From: Flavobacteriales bacterium
Lineage (GTDB): Bacteria; Bacteroidota; Bacteroidia; Flavobacteriales; PHOS-HE28
Assembly (NCBI GenBank): GCA_008016945.1
Contig: SSGN01000194.1
Coordinates: forward strand, 1-5,202
DNA: 5,202 bases
Direction: 5' to 3'
This document shows, piece after piece, positions 1-5,202 of this stretch. A program made the position numbers and the translations under genes. Each line of letters begins with the position of its first letter. Position 1 is the first letter of the stretch. The notes under the pieces are model-generated. The model had not been told where the DNA came from. It saw nothing but the letters and a program-made list of their open reading frames with translations, and made no database searches.

Positions 1-144
1 ACGATGCGGCAGATCGAGGTGATTGCCGAGCAGGTGCCGGGGACGCAGCTCCTGAAGCTGGCCGACTGCGGCCATTCCCCGCATCGCGACCAGGAGGCGG
101 CGGTGCTCTCGGCGCTCGCCGCCTTCGTGTCCGGCCTGGCCTAA
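1..144 (+). CDS. alpha/beta hydrolase, C-terminal end (partial)
   Basis: The first reading frame is open from the window edge to a TAA stop at 142-144 and encodes 47 residues; the gene starts outside the window. The visible part contains a Cys-Gly-His-Ser-Pro-His-Arg-Asp-Gln stretch (about 25 residues before the end), followed by an amphipathic helix ending in Phe-Val-Ser-Gly-Leu-Ala. In alpha/beta-hydrolase fold enzymes a G-H-x-P/S-H motif near the C-terminus carries the catalytic histidine, and a final helix closes the domain. The preceding stretch (a helix, then Leu-Leu-Lys-Leu-Ala-Asp) fits the last core strand before that histidine. The substrate cannot be judged because the nucleophile elbow and the lid are outside the window. 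It converges on the RNase HI-like gene with only 10 bases between the two stop codons, and I see no clear terminator hairpin in that gap. Confidence 0.8.
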   Translation, partial: TMRQIEVIAEQVPGTQLLKLADCGHSPHRDQEAAVLSALAAFVSGLA

Positions 145-154
145 AGCCACCGCG

Positions 155-643
155 TCAGCGGCGGCGCTTCCGCTTCGCGGGCGCCGGCTTCGGTGCCAGC
201 CCGAGTGCCGCGCGGGCGATGCGGTCGGCTTCGGCATTGCGGTGGCGGGGCAGCCAGACGAGCCTCACCTGGTCGAAGTGATCCATCGCCGCGCGCACGG
301 TAGCCAGCAAGTCGACGAGGCGCGGCACGTCGGTGCTGTCGAGGCCATTGAGGCAGTCGACGGCGAAGCGGCTGTCGCTGTGGAGGGTGAGCGTTCGTGC
401 GCCTGCTGCGGCGGCGGCAGCGAGCGCGCCAAGGATCGCACGCACCTCCGCTTCGTTGTTGCAGCCGCTGCGGCCGTCGGTGTCGGAATGTTCGGCACGC
501 AGGCCCGAGGGCGAAACGAGCACGTGCCCGATGCCGATCCGGCCGGGATTCGGCCGCGCCGTCCCATCGACCCAGGCCAGCCACATGGTGGATCCCGGCC
601 CGGCAAATTCCGGATTCTGCGTGAGGGTTGCGTCTGGCGGCAT
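155..643 (-). CDS. RNase HI-family protein (RNase H fold)
   Basis: This 162-residue protein has the ordered acidic residues of an RNase H fold: Asp26 in Trp-Val-Asp-Gly-Thr-Ala, Glu66 in Asn-Asn-Glu-Ala-Glu, Asp90 in Leu-His-Ser-Asp-Ser, and Asp140 in Asn-Ala-Glu-Ala-Asp. His134 lies in the loop before the last helix. These align with the D-E-D-D metal-binding set and the catalytic His of E. coli RNase HI. The expected activity is two-metal-ion cleavage of RNA in RNA/DNA hybrids in the cytoplasm. The NNEAE form and the short final loop look more like the RNase HI-like family than canonical rnhA, so I give no symbol. A basic tail (Lys-Arg-Lys-Arg-Arg-Arg) ends the protein. The start is uncertain: the ATG at 641-643 has no good Shine-Dalgarno sequence, whereas an internal ATG at 584-586 (residue 20) lies just before the first conserved strand and has a modest purine run upstream. 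The gene is divergent from the FecR gene. Confidence 0.88.
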   Translation of the reverse strand: MPPDATLTQNPEFAGPGSTMWLAWVDGTARPNPGRIGIGHVLVSPSGLRAEHSDTDGRSGCNNEAEVRAILGALAAAAAAGARTLTLHSDSRFAVDCLNGLDSTDVPRLVDLLATVRAAMDHFDQVRLVWLPRHRNAEADRIARAALGLAPKPAPAKRKRRR

Positions 644-666
644 CGTGAAGCTCAGATCATCAATAA

Positions 667-687
667 ATCCATCGATATGTGATGGAT
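667..687. repeat. inverted repeat, 7-bp arms
   Basis: ATCCATC and GATGGAT are perfect reverse complements separated by seven bases. The repeat lies 24 bases upstream of the annotated start of the minus-strand RNase HI-like gene, so it could be an operator for that gene or a hairpin in its leader. No T-run follows on either strand, so it does not look like an intrinsic terminator. Confidence 0.4.
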
Positions 688-724
688 CCGGTGAAATGTG
701 GCGGGAAGATGAAATTTTCTTATG

Positions 725-750
725 GGGATTAGCCCGAAAGTACTAATCCC
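725..750. promoter_or_regulatory. inverted repeat, candidate operator of the secretion operon
   Basis: GGGATTAG and CTAATCCC are perfect 8-bp arms separated by ten bases. The repeat is centred about 175 bases upstream of the FecR start. The right side contains TACTAAT (741-747), which fits the TACYNMT heptamer recognised by NarL-type (LuxR/FixJ-fold) response regulators, but the spacing is not the standard NarL 7-2-7 layout. Read as RNA it could also form a short hairpin, but no T-run follows. I consider a transcription-factor site more likely; the regulator is not identifiable here. Confidence 0.45.
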
Positions 751-808
751 GAGGCCTTTGTTTGTCAGGATTTCGACAATTCTGGCACAAATGGAAAATA
801 GGTCGACT

Positions 809-826
809 TTCAAACACATATTTGAA
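809..826. repeat. inverted repeat TTCAAA-N6-TTTGAA
   Basis: Perfect 6-bp arms are separated by six bases in the most AT-rich part of the intergenic region, about 90 bases before the FecR start. The size and symmetry suit a dimeric regulator, but six-base arms in AT-rich DNA can arise by chance. It does not match the FNR/CRP consensus. Confidence 0.3.
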
Positions 827-857
827 TGCCAAGGTACTAAAATTCGGCTCTTGGCGG

Positions 858-867
858 TGCACGTGCA
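858..867. repeat. palindrome TGCACGTGCA
   Basis: This is a perfect 10-base palindrome, 45 bases upstream of the FecR start, probably within the mRNA leader. It could be a protein-binding site or a chance feature; a hairpin is unlikely because there is no loop. Confidence 0.25.
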
Positions 868-898
868 GTCACGCTGCGCAGTGCGCCACAGCTTGCCT

Positions 899-904
899 GA
901 GGGG
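899..904 (+). promoter_or_regulatory. ribosome binding site of the FecR-domain gene
   Basis: GAGGGG lies eight bases upstream of the ATG at 913-915, a good Shine-Dalgarno match and spacing. It supports this start, as does the signal peptide that begins immediately after it. Confidence 0.65.
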
Positions 905-912
905 TCGGGTGC

Positions 913-2409
913 ATGAATTCGAATTGCTGTCAGTTTCTTCGTGTCGTTGCCGCATTCGGCGCGCTGCTTGCAGTGCCACTGGCGGCGGTGGCCCAGACAT
1001 CGGCGCCCGCTGCGGCAGCGTCGGTCCTCTTCTCCGATGGGGTCGTCACTTCCAATGGCGGCGGGCAGGGGTATCGCGTGATCGGCAAGGGCAGCCGGCT
1101 GGCCGAGGGCGAGACGATCACGACGGGCGAGCGCAGCTTCGCCATCATCGAGTTTGCCGACAAGAGCCGCACGACCCTGCGGCCGGATACGGCGCTGAAT
1201 ATCGAGCAGTTCCGCTATGCCAACGTGGCCGAATCCGACGGCATGCTGCTCCGCCTGCTGCGCGGCGGGGTCAGGGCCGTCACCGGGCTGATCGGCAAGG
1301 CCCGCCCTGAGGCCGTGAAGTTCGGCACGACCAATGCGACGATCGGCATTCGCGGCACGCAGTTCGATGCACGGATCTGCGAGGGCGCCTGCGCCAGCGA
1401 GCGCCACAAGACCATTGGTGAGCCGACGGCGCCGGTTCGCGTCGTCGTTGCCCGTGTCGTCCTGCTGAAAGGATCGCAGGCGAAGGTGCTGGGCAAGGAC
1501 GGCAGCACGCGGACCCTGGCCGACGGCGGCGCCGTCTATGAAACCGATGTCGTTGAAACCGGTGCGTCGACGGTGGTGGCACTGGCCTTTAATGACAATG
1601 CGCGCGTCACGATCAATCCCTCGACACGTTTCGAAGTGGTGACCTGGAAGTTCGATCGTGCCGACAAAAGCAAGAACAACGTCTTCCTGAAGCTGCTTGC
1701 CGGCGCCGTGCGCGTAACCACGGGCTTGATCGGGAAAACGCAGCCGGAACGGGTGTCCGTCGGCGTGGCGAACTCGACCATCGGCATCCGGGGCACCGGG
1801 TTCGATCTGCACTGCACGGGAAGCTGCGCCGAGTCGCAGCCGCTTGCCGGCCAGTCGACGCCAAAGTCGCGCTGCGGCAGCAAGGCGGCCGACGGCGCGC
1901 CGCCAGCCGCGGGCGAAGGGCTCTTCGTGTCGACCTGGGACGGTGCGGTCTCGGTGGGCACCGGGGCCTGCACGGTGCGCGTCGCCCGGGGGCAATCCCT
2001 TTATGTCGATCAGAAGAGCGGCGAATCGCGCTACCTGCCGCGCGTGCCGTCGTTCATGAACGACGATGCCGCGGAACGTCCGGACCGGATCGAGGTCGAC
2101 CCTGCACGGCTTTTCGGAGCGGAAGCACCCATGCCCGATGCGAATGGTCTCTATACCTACGTGCGCGATGGCCACATCCTGGTGCAGCAGGGCGGGTCCG
2201 GCATCGACCTCACGGCCGGCGAGGCCGGCTTTGCCGATGCGCAGGGGCGCCCGCCCGTCCGCCTGAGTGCGGTGCCCGAATTCATTGCCGACGATCCTTA
2301 CCCCCTGCCGGAAACATTCAACGAGCGCGGCGGCAACCTGCTGCAGCTCCTGCGTGAGAATGCCGGCGGCCTGGCCGGCGGGGCGCCCGGACAATGCTTC
2401 ATCCAGTAA
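913..2409 (+). CDS. exported protein with two tandem FecR domains
   Basis: This 498-residue protein starts with a signal peptide: a hydrophobic core at about residues 9-25, then Ala-Val-Ala before Gln28, a good signal peptidase I site. Two FecR-like domains follow, at about 36-205 and 179-366, sharing their border region. Each has the order effector-strand pairs, Thr-Leu-Arg-Pro or Thr-Ile-Asn-Pro, Leu-Leu-x-Gly-x-Val-Arg, Thr-Gly-Leu-Ile-Gly-Lys, and Thr-Ile-Gly-Ile-Arg-Gly-Thr-x-Phe-Asp (residues 143-152 and 289-298). A Cys-x3-Cys pair follows each of the latter (156/160 and 301/305). The C-terminal 100 residues hold another short strand motif near 413-438 (Tyr-Val-Arg-Asp-Gly-His, then Leu-Thr-Ala-Gly-Glu-Ala). 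Classical FecR is an inner-membrane anti-sigma regulator; this protein has no such N-terminal anti-sigma region or obvious transmembrane anchor beyond the signal peptide, so it should be periplasmic or surface-located. It overlaps the transporter gene by 16 bases, implying coupled expression with the secretion pair. Its function is unknown; a periplasmic helper, sensor or peptidoglycan-associated role are all possible. Confidence 0.88.
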   Translation: MNSNCCQFLRVVAAFGALLAVPLAAVAQTSAPAAAASVLFSDGVVTSNGGGQGYRVIGKGSRLAEGETITTGERSFAIIEFADKSRTTLRPDTALNIEQFRYANVAESDGMLLRLLRGGVRAVTGLIGKARPEAVKFGTTNATIGIRGTQFDARICEGACASERHKTIGEPTAPVRVVVARVVLLKGSQAKVLGKDGSTRTLADGGAVYETDVVETGASTVVALAFNDNARVTINPSTRFEVVTWKFDRADKSKNNVFLKLLAGAVRVTTGLIGKTQPERVSVGVANSTIGIRGTGFDLHCTGSCAESQPLAGQSTPKSRCGSKAADGAPPAAGEGLFVSTWDGAVSVGTGACTVRVARGQSLYVDQKSGESRYLPRVPSFMNDDAAERPDRIEVDPARLFGAEAPMPDANGLYTYVRDGHILVQQGGSGIDLTAGEAGFADAQGRPPVRLSAVPEFIADDPYPLPETFNERGGNLLQLLRENAGGLAGGAPGQCFIQ

Positions 2410-3992
2410 AACACGCCGGCCGGGGCCGGCCGCGGCGACGTTCCGCCTGGCTGCTGGGCATCGGCTGCGTCCTGGCTGTCGCCAATGCGCACGCGCAGGG
2501 GCGATTCGCGTCGCCTCCGGAACCGAAATTCTCGATCAAGCGCTTCGTCGTCGATGGCGAGAATCCGCTCAGCGAAGGGGATACCGACGCGATCCTCGCC
2601 GGCTTTACCGGGGAGCAGCAGGGGGTTGCGCGCCTGCAGCAGGCGGCCAGGACGCTGGAGAGCGAACTGAAGGCCCGGGGCTACGGCTTTTATCGGGTCA
2701 CGCTGCCGCCGCAGGATGTGGTCGATACGGTCACGCTGAAGCTCATCATGTTCCGCGTCGGCAAGGTTGAAGTCCAGGAGCAGCAGTACTACAGCGACGC
2801 CAACATCCGGGCGAGCTTCCCGTCGCTGCGCGAAGACGAGTCGCCCAACGCCCGCAACGTCGCCCGCAATCTCGCGATGGTCAATGACCATCCCGGCAAG
2901 CAGGCAACCGTGACGCTGACCGAAAGCGAGATGCGCGACTCCGTCGATGTCGCGATCAAGGTGAAGGACAGCGATCCGCTCGTCCTCTTCAGTGCCCTGC
3001 AGAACAACGGCAGCGACTCCACCGGCAAGTGGCGCCTGTCGGTCGGCATGCAGCATTCCAACCTCTTCGATCGCGACCAGCAGCTGACGCTGAGCTACAC
3101 GACGAGCCCCGACGAGCACCACAACGATGTCCGCCAGTACGGCGGCCACTGGGTGATCCCGTTCTACGACCTCGCCGGCACGCTCAGCACTTACGCCGTC
3201 TATTCGGATGTGAACTCCGGGCGCGTCGCGGGCTTCTTCGATGTCGCCGGCCGCGGCACCTTCGCTGGCGCACGCTGGACGCATCGCCTGCTTCCCGAGG
3301 CCGACGTCAGCCAGACACTCGCGCTCGCGCTCGATTACAAGCAGTACCAGAACGATGTGCTGTTCAACGGGACGAATCAGGGTACCGATGTCAGCGCATT
3401 GCCGGTGACGCTTGCCTACGCCGGCGACTGGCGGCAGGGCTGGGGAAAGCTCGACTGGGGGCTGGACTATGCCTTCAACACGCCAAGCGGCAAGGACAGC
3501 AGCAGCGACAACTATGAAGCCAACCGGAGCGGTGCCAGCCGCCAGTGGGACGCCTGGCGTGCGCTGGCCAACCTGAACTGGCAGGCCGAGGGCGGCTGGG
3601 GCCTGCAGGCACGCTGGCGCGGACAGTATTCCGGCAAGCCGCTCATTCCCGGCGAGCAGTTCGGTGCCGGGGGGGCGTACACCGTACGCGGTTACCAGGA
3701 GCGCGAAATCTCGGGCGATTCGGGTTACGTCGCCAATCTGGAAGTCTGGTCGAAGCCGTATGCAGAGCAGGTGCGCTTTCTGGCCTTCCTCGACACCGGG
3801 CAGATCCGGATCAACGAGGCGACCGATGGCCAGCGTGACAAGCACCGCATCAGTTCGGTCGGCGTCGGCGGCCGCTGGCAGCCACACAAGAGTGTCGGTG
3901 TCGTCCTCGATGTCGGGCATGCCCTGCGCGACGCCGTGAATACCCATGCCGGCGACTGGTTCGGCCATGCGCTGCTGACCGTGCGCTTCTAG
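2394..3992 (+). CDS. TpsB outer-membrane transporter (ShlB/FhaC/HecB family)
   Basis: This 532-residue protein is the pore of a two-partner (type Vb) secretion system. A basic n-region and hydrophobic core end at Ala-His-Ala before Gln35, a likely cleavage site. POTRA1 spans about 46-120 and POTRA2 about 121-195; these periplasmic domains bind the TPS domain of the partner. The beta-barrel runs from about 198 to the end. It contains the family signature Pro-Gly-Glu-Gln-Phe-Gly (419-424) leading to Val-Arg-Gly-Tyr (431-434), the tip of loop L6 that enters the pore. Phe-Leu-Asp-Thr-Gly (465-469) is the barrel-wall motif that holds the L6 arginine. The final residue is Phe, as expected for the Bam insertion signal. 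Length is close to FhaC. Only about 11 residues separate the cleavage site from POTRA1, so the H1 plug helix of FhaC seems absent. The ATG lies inside the end of the FecR gene, with a G-rich run (2380-2383) ten bases upstream; no other start keeps the signal peptide. Its expected client is the TpsA-like gene just downstream. Confidence 0.93.
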   Translation: MLHPVKHAGRGRPRRRSAWLLGIGCVLAVANAHAQGRFASPPEPKFSIKRFVVDGENPLSEGDTDAILAGFTGEQQGVARLQQAARTLESELKARGYGFYRVTLPPQDVVDTVTLKLIMFRVGKVEVQEQQYYSDANIRASFPSLREDESPNARNVARNLAMVNDHPGKQATVTLTESEMRDSVDVAIKVKDSDPLVLFSALQNNGSDSTGKWRLSVGMQHSNLFDRDQQLTLSYTTSPDEHHNDVRQYGGHWVIPFYDLAGTLSTYAVYSDVNSGRVAGFFDVAGRGTFAGARWTHRLLPEADVSQTLALALDYKQYQNDVLFNGTNQGTDVSALPVTLAYAGDWRQGWGKLDWGLDYAFNTPSGKDSSSDNYEANRSGASRQWDAWRALANLNWQAEGGWGLQARWRGQYSGKPLIPGEQFGAGGAYTVRGYQEREISGDSGYVANLEVWSKPYAEQVRFLAFLDTGQIRINEATDGQRDKHRISSVGVGGRWQPHKSVGVVLDVGHALRDAVNTHAGDWFGHALLTVRF

Positions 3993-4007
3993 GATCTCGA
4001 GTACGCA

Positions 4008-5156
4008 ATGAGCCCCGCGCGCGCCCCCTCCCGCCTGACCCGGTCCCCGTCCGACGGTGCGCAGCTGGCGCCGCGGCTGATCGCGATTGCGATTGCCGGC
4101 GCGTTCTCCAGTACCTATTCCGTGCCGGTGAAGGCGCTGCCGACCGGTGCGCAGGTGGCCGCAGGGCAGGCGGTGATCACGAAGCCGCAGGCGAATGTCC
4201 TCAACATCCAGAGCACGCCGAATGCAATCATCAACTGGCAGCAGTTCAACATCGGCGCCAGTGAGTCCGTACGCATCCAGCAGCAGAGTGCGGCAAGTGC
4301 CATCCTCAACCGCGTGGTCGGCGGCGAAGCCAGCAAAATCCTCGGGCAACTGAGTTCCAATGGCCGCGTCTTCCTCATCAATCCGAGCGGCATCGTCTTC
4401 GGGCAGGGGGCGCGCATCGATACCGCGGGCTTCATCGCCTCCAGTCTGAACATCACCGATGCGAACTTCCTCGCGGGCAAGCTGACGTTCGAAGGCACGC
4501 ACAAGAACGGCATCAAGAACGAGGGAACGATCCACAGCCTGGGCGAGATCGTCCTCATCGCGCCGAAGATCGAGAACAGCGGCATCCTGCAGACGGAAGG
4601 CGGCGACATCGTGCTCGCTGCCGGGCAGAAGGTGACGATCACCAACCTCGCCAATCCCGAGGTGCTGGTGGAAATCAAGGCGCCCGACAACGAGGTGGTG
4701 AACCTCGGCCGGATCCTCTCGAACGGCGGCGCCATCAGCATCCTTGCGAACCGCCTCAAGCACAGCGGCGAGATCAATGCCACGCGCGCCGAGGTCGGGC
4801 CGGGCGGCAGGATCACGCTCCGCGGTGATGACGAGCTGACGATCACGCCGGACGCCAAGGTCATCAGCAACGGCTCGCCGGCAGGGCAGATCACCCTGCA
4901 GAGCGCAAACGGCACGACCACGGTCGAAGGAACGATCGAGGCGCGGGGGACGGCGCCGACACCGGCACAAGTCACCAGCAATACGCGCGGCGGCCGCATC
5001 GAGGTGCTGGGTCAGCGGGTGACCCTGGCCAGCACGGCCGTTGTCGACGCCAGCGGCGAGCGTGGCGGCGGTGCGGTGTACATCGGCGGCGATTATCGGG
5101 GCGGCAGCGCGCCGCTCCCGGAGCGCTGGGCCGTCAAGCCGGCGACGCAGCCTTAG
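4008..5156 (+). CDS. short TpsA exoprotein, filamentous haemagglutinin N-terminal domain
   Basis: This 382-residue protein carries the TPS (haemagglutination activity) domain that directs export through TpsB. A long polar n-region (1-22) precedes a hydrophobic segment (about 23-40); Val-Lys-Ala before Leu44-Pro-Thr-Gly is a likely cleavage site. Domain hallmarks are Ile-Ile-Asn-Trp-Gln-Gln-Phe-Asn-Ile-Gly (74-83), Leu-Asn-Arg-Val-Val-Gly-Gly (100-106), and Asn-Pro-Ser-Gly-Ile-Val-Phe-Gly (125-132), the position of the FHA NPNGI motif with Ser for the second Asn. From about 170 to 360 regular Gly/Asn-punctuated strands (Gly-Gly-Asp-Ile-Val-Leu, Gly-Gly-Ala-Ile-Ser-Ile, Gly-Gly-Arg-Ile-Thr-Leu, Gly-Gly-Arg-Ile-Glu-Val) indicate a right-handed beta-helix. 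It has no cysteine. The gene starts 15 bases after the TpsB stop; AGGA at 3991-3994 is a distant, weak ribosome site. Most TpsA proteins are far longer, and this one stops 18 residues after a Gly-Gly-Asp-Tyr-Arg-Gly motif that normally continues. It may be a natural mini-exoprotein or a truncated one. Confidence 0.87.
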   Translation: MSPARAPSRLTRSPSDGAQLAPRLIAIAIAGAFSSTYSVPVKALPTGAQVAAGQAVITKPQANVLNIQSTPNAIINWQQFNIGASESVRIQQQSAASAILNRVVGGEASKILGQLSSNGRVFLINPSGIVFGQGARIDTAGFIASSLNITDANFLAGKLTFEGTHKNGIKNEGTIHSLGEIVLIAPKIENSGILQTEGGDIVLAAGQKVTITNLANPEVLVEIKAPDNEVVNLGRILSNGGAISILANRLKHSGEINATRAEVGPGGRITLRGDDELTITPDAKVISNGSPAGQITLQSANGTTTVEGTIEARGTAPTPAQVTSNTRGGRIEVLGQRVTLASTAVVDASGERGGGAVYIGGDYRGGSAPLPERWAVKPATQP

Positions 5157-5202
5157 CCGGCATCGACGGCCGGGGTTGCGGGGCGGGCCGAGATGCTGCT
5201 GA
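5157..5202 (+). other. region after the TpsA stop; possible start of another gene
   Basis: The last 46 bases begin with a small GC hairpin: CCGGC at 5157-5161 pairs with GCCGG at 5169-5173 across seven bases. No T-run follows, so there is no evident terminator and transcription may continue. An ATG at 5193-5195, followed by two Leu codons and preceded by the G-rich run 5181-5187, could be a new start. It happens to be in the same frame as the TpsA gene, and that frame has no further stop before the window ends. Too little is visible to assign a product. Confidence 0.25.

Larger units (their letters stand above)
644..912. promoter_or_regulatory. AT-rich divergent intergenic control region
   Basis: No convincing gene lies in these 269 bases. 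GC content counted over 661-840 is about 41%, against roughly 65% in the flanking genes, as expected for a promoter region. It separates the minus-strand RNase HI-like gene from the plus-strand FecR-TpsB-TpsA genes, so it should contain both promoters. Three perfect inverted repeats (667-687, 725-750, 809-826) and a 10-base palindrome (858-867) are listed separately. I could not find a convincing sigma-70 promoter for the operon. TAAAAT at 838-843 matches the -10 consensus at 5 of 6 positions, but nothing like a -35 box lies 16-18 bases before it. It may depend on an activator or an alternative sigma factor. Confidence 0.6.

Noticed and set aside
142..157. Possible bidirectional terminator between the convergent hydrolase and RNase HI-like genes
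   Set aside because: The 10-base gap and neighbouring codons show no stable hairpin with a T-run on either strand.
242..746. Plus-strand open frames opposite the RNase HI-like gene
   Set aside because: They are low-complexity, Arg/Ala-rich shadows of a gene whose four catalytic acidic residues are all present on the other strand.
784..799. TGGCAC resembling the -24 element of a sigma-54 promoter
   Set aside because: The expected TTGCA-like -12 element is missing: the bases at that spacing read GAAAA, without the essential GC.
762..1310. An open frame of 182 codons starting upstream of the FecR gene in another frame
   Set aside because: It begins in the AT-rich promoter region without a ribosome site and runs as an out-of-frame, Arg-rich shadow into the FecR gene.
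652..2394. A 580-codon open frame on the minus strand, antisense to the FecR gene and running through the intergenic region
   Set aside because: It has the same codon-register effect over the FecR gene, and the protein has no recognisable motif. The plus strand has signal peptide, ribosome site and duplicated FecR domains.
2298..4970. An 890-codon open frame on the minus strand, antisense to the TpsB and TpsA genes
   Set aside because: It is in exact codon register with the plus-strand genes (both genes and the minus frame share the same phase), so it would be closed only by plus-strand codons TTA, CTA or TCA, which GC-rich genomes avoid. Its product is Arg/Ala/Gly/Asp-rich with no recognisable domain, whereas the plus strand encodes clear families.
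1..5202. CRISPR arrays, tRNA or rRNA genes, insertion sequences
   Set aside because: There are no regularly spaced direct repeats, no cloverleaf-like or rRNA-like stretches, and no transposase motifs or terminal inverted repeats with target duplications on either strand.

Overview
The window is GC-rich (about 65% in the genes, estimated by eye). Its codon use and gene content fit a proteobacterium, most likely a betaproteobacterium. That placement is an inference from gene style (an RNase HI-like gene next to an alpha/beta hydrolase, and an exported FecR-domain protein beside a two-partner secretion pair), not from a marker gene.

Layout: positions 1-144 are the 3' end of a plus-strand alpha/beta hydrolase. 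Ten bases later, pointing toward it, lies a complete minus-strand RNase HI-like gene (155-643). Positions 644-912 form a clearly AT-richer divergent intergenic region (about 41% GC over 661-840) with several perfect inverted repeats, and are the only obvious control region in the window. From 913 to 5156 three plus-strand genes are packed as one apparent operon. The first encodes an exported protein with two tandem FecR domains (913-2409). The second encodes a TpsB/FhaC-type outer-membrane transporter with two POTRA domains and a 16-strand-type barrel (2394-3992, overlapping the first gene by 16 bases). The third encodes a TpsA-type exoprotein with the haemagglutination-activity (TPS) secretion domain (4008-5156, 15 bases downstream).

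Together the last three genes read as a two-partner (type Vb) secretion cassette. The TpsA-like protein would cross the inner membrane with its signal peptide, be recognised by the TpsB POTRA domains in the periplasm and be threaded through the barrel to the surface. The FecR-domain protein is translationally coupled to the transporter and has its own signal peptide, so it should act outside the cytoplasm; its role is unknown. The main oddities are the very small TpsA (382 residues, little beyond the secretion domain), its stop shortly after a motif that usually continues into a much longer stalk, a TpsB with no apparent room for the N-terminal plug helix, and the duplicated FecR domain with matching Cys pairs. 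The last 46 bases may hold the start of a further gene, but too little is visible to say.
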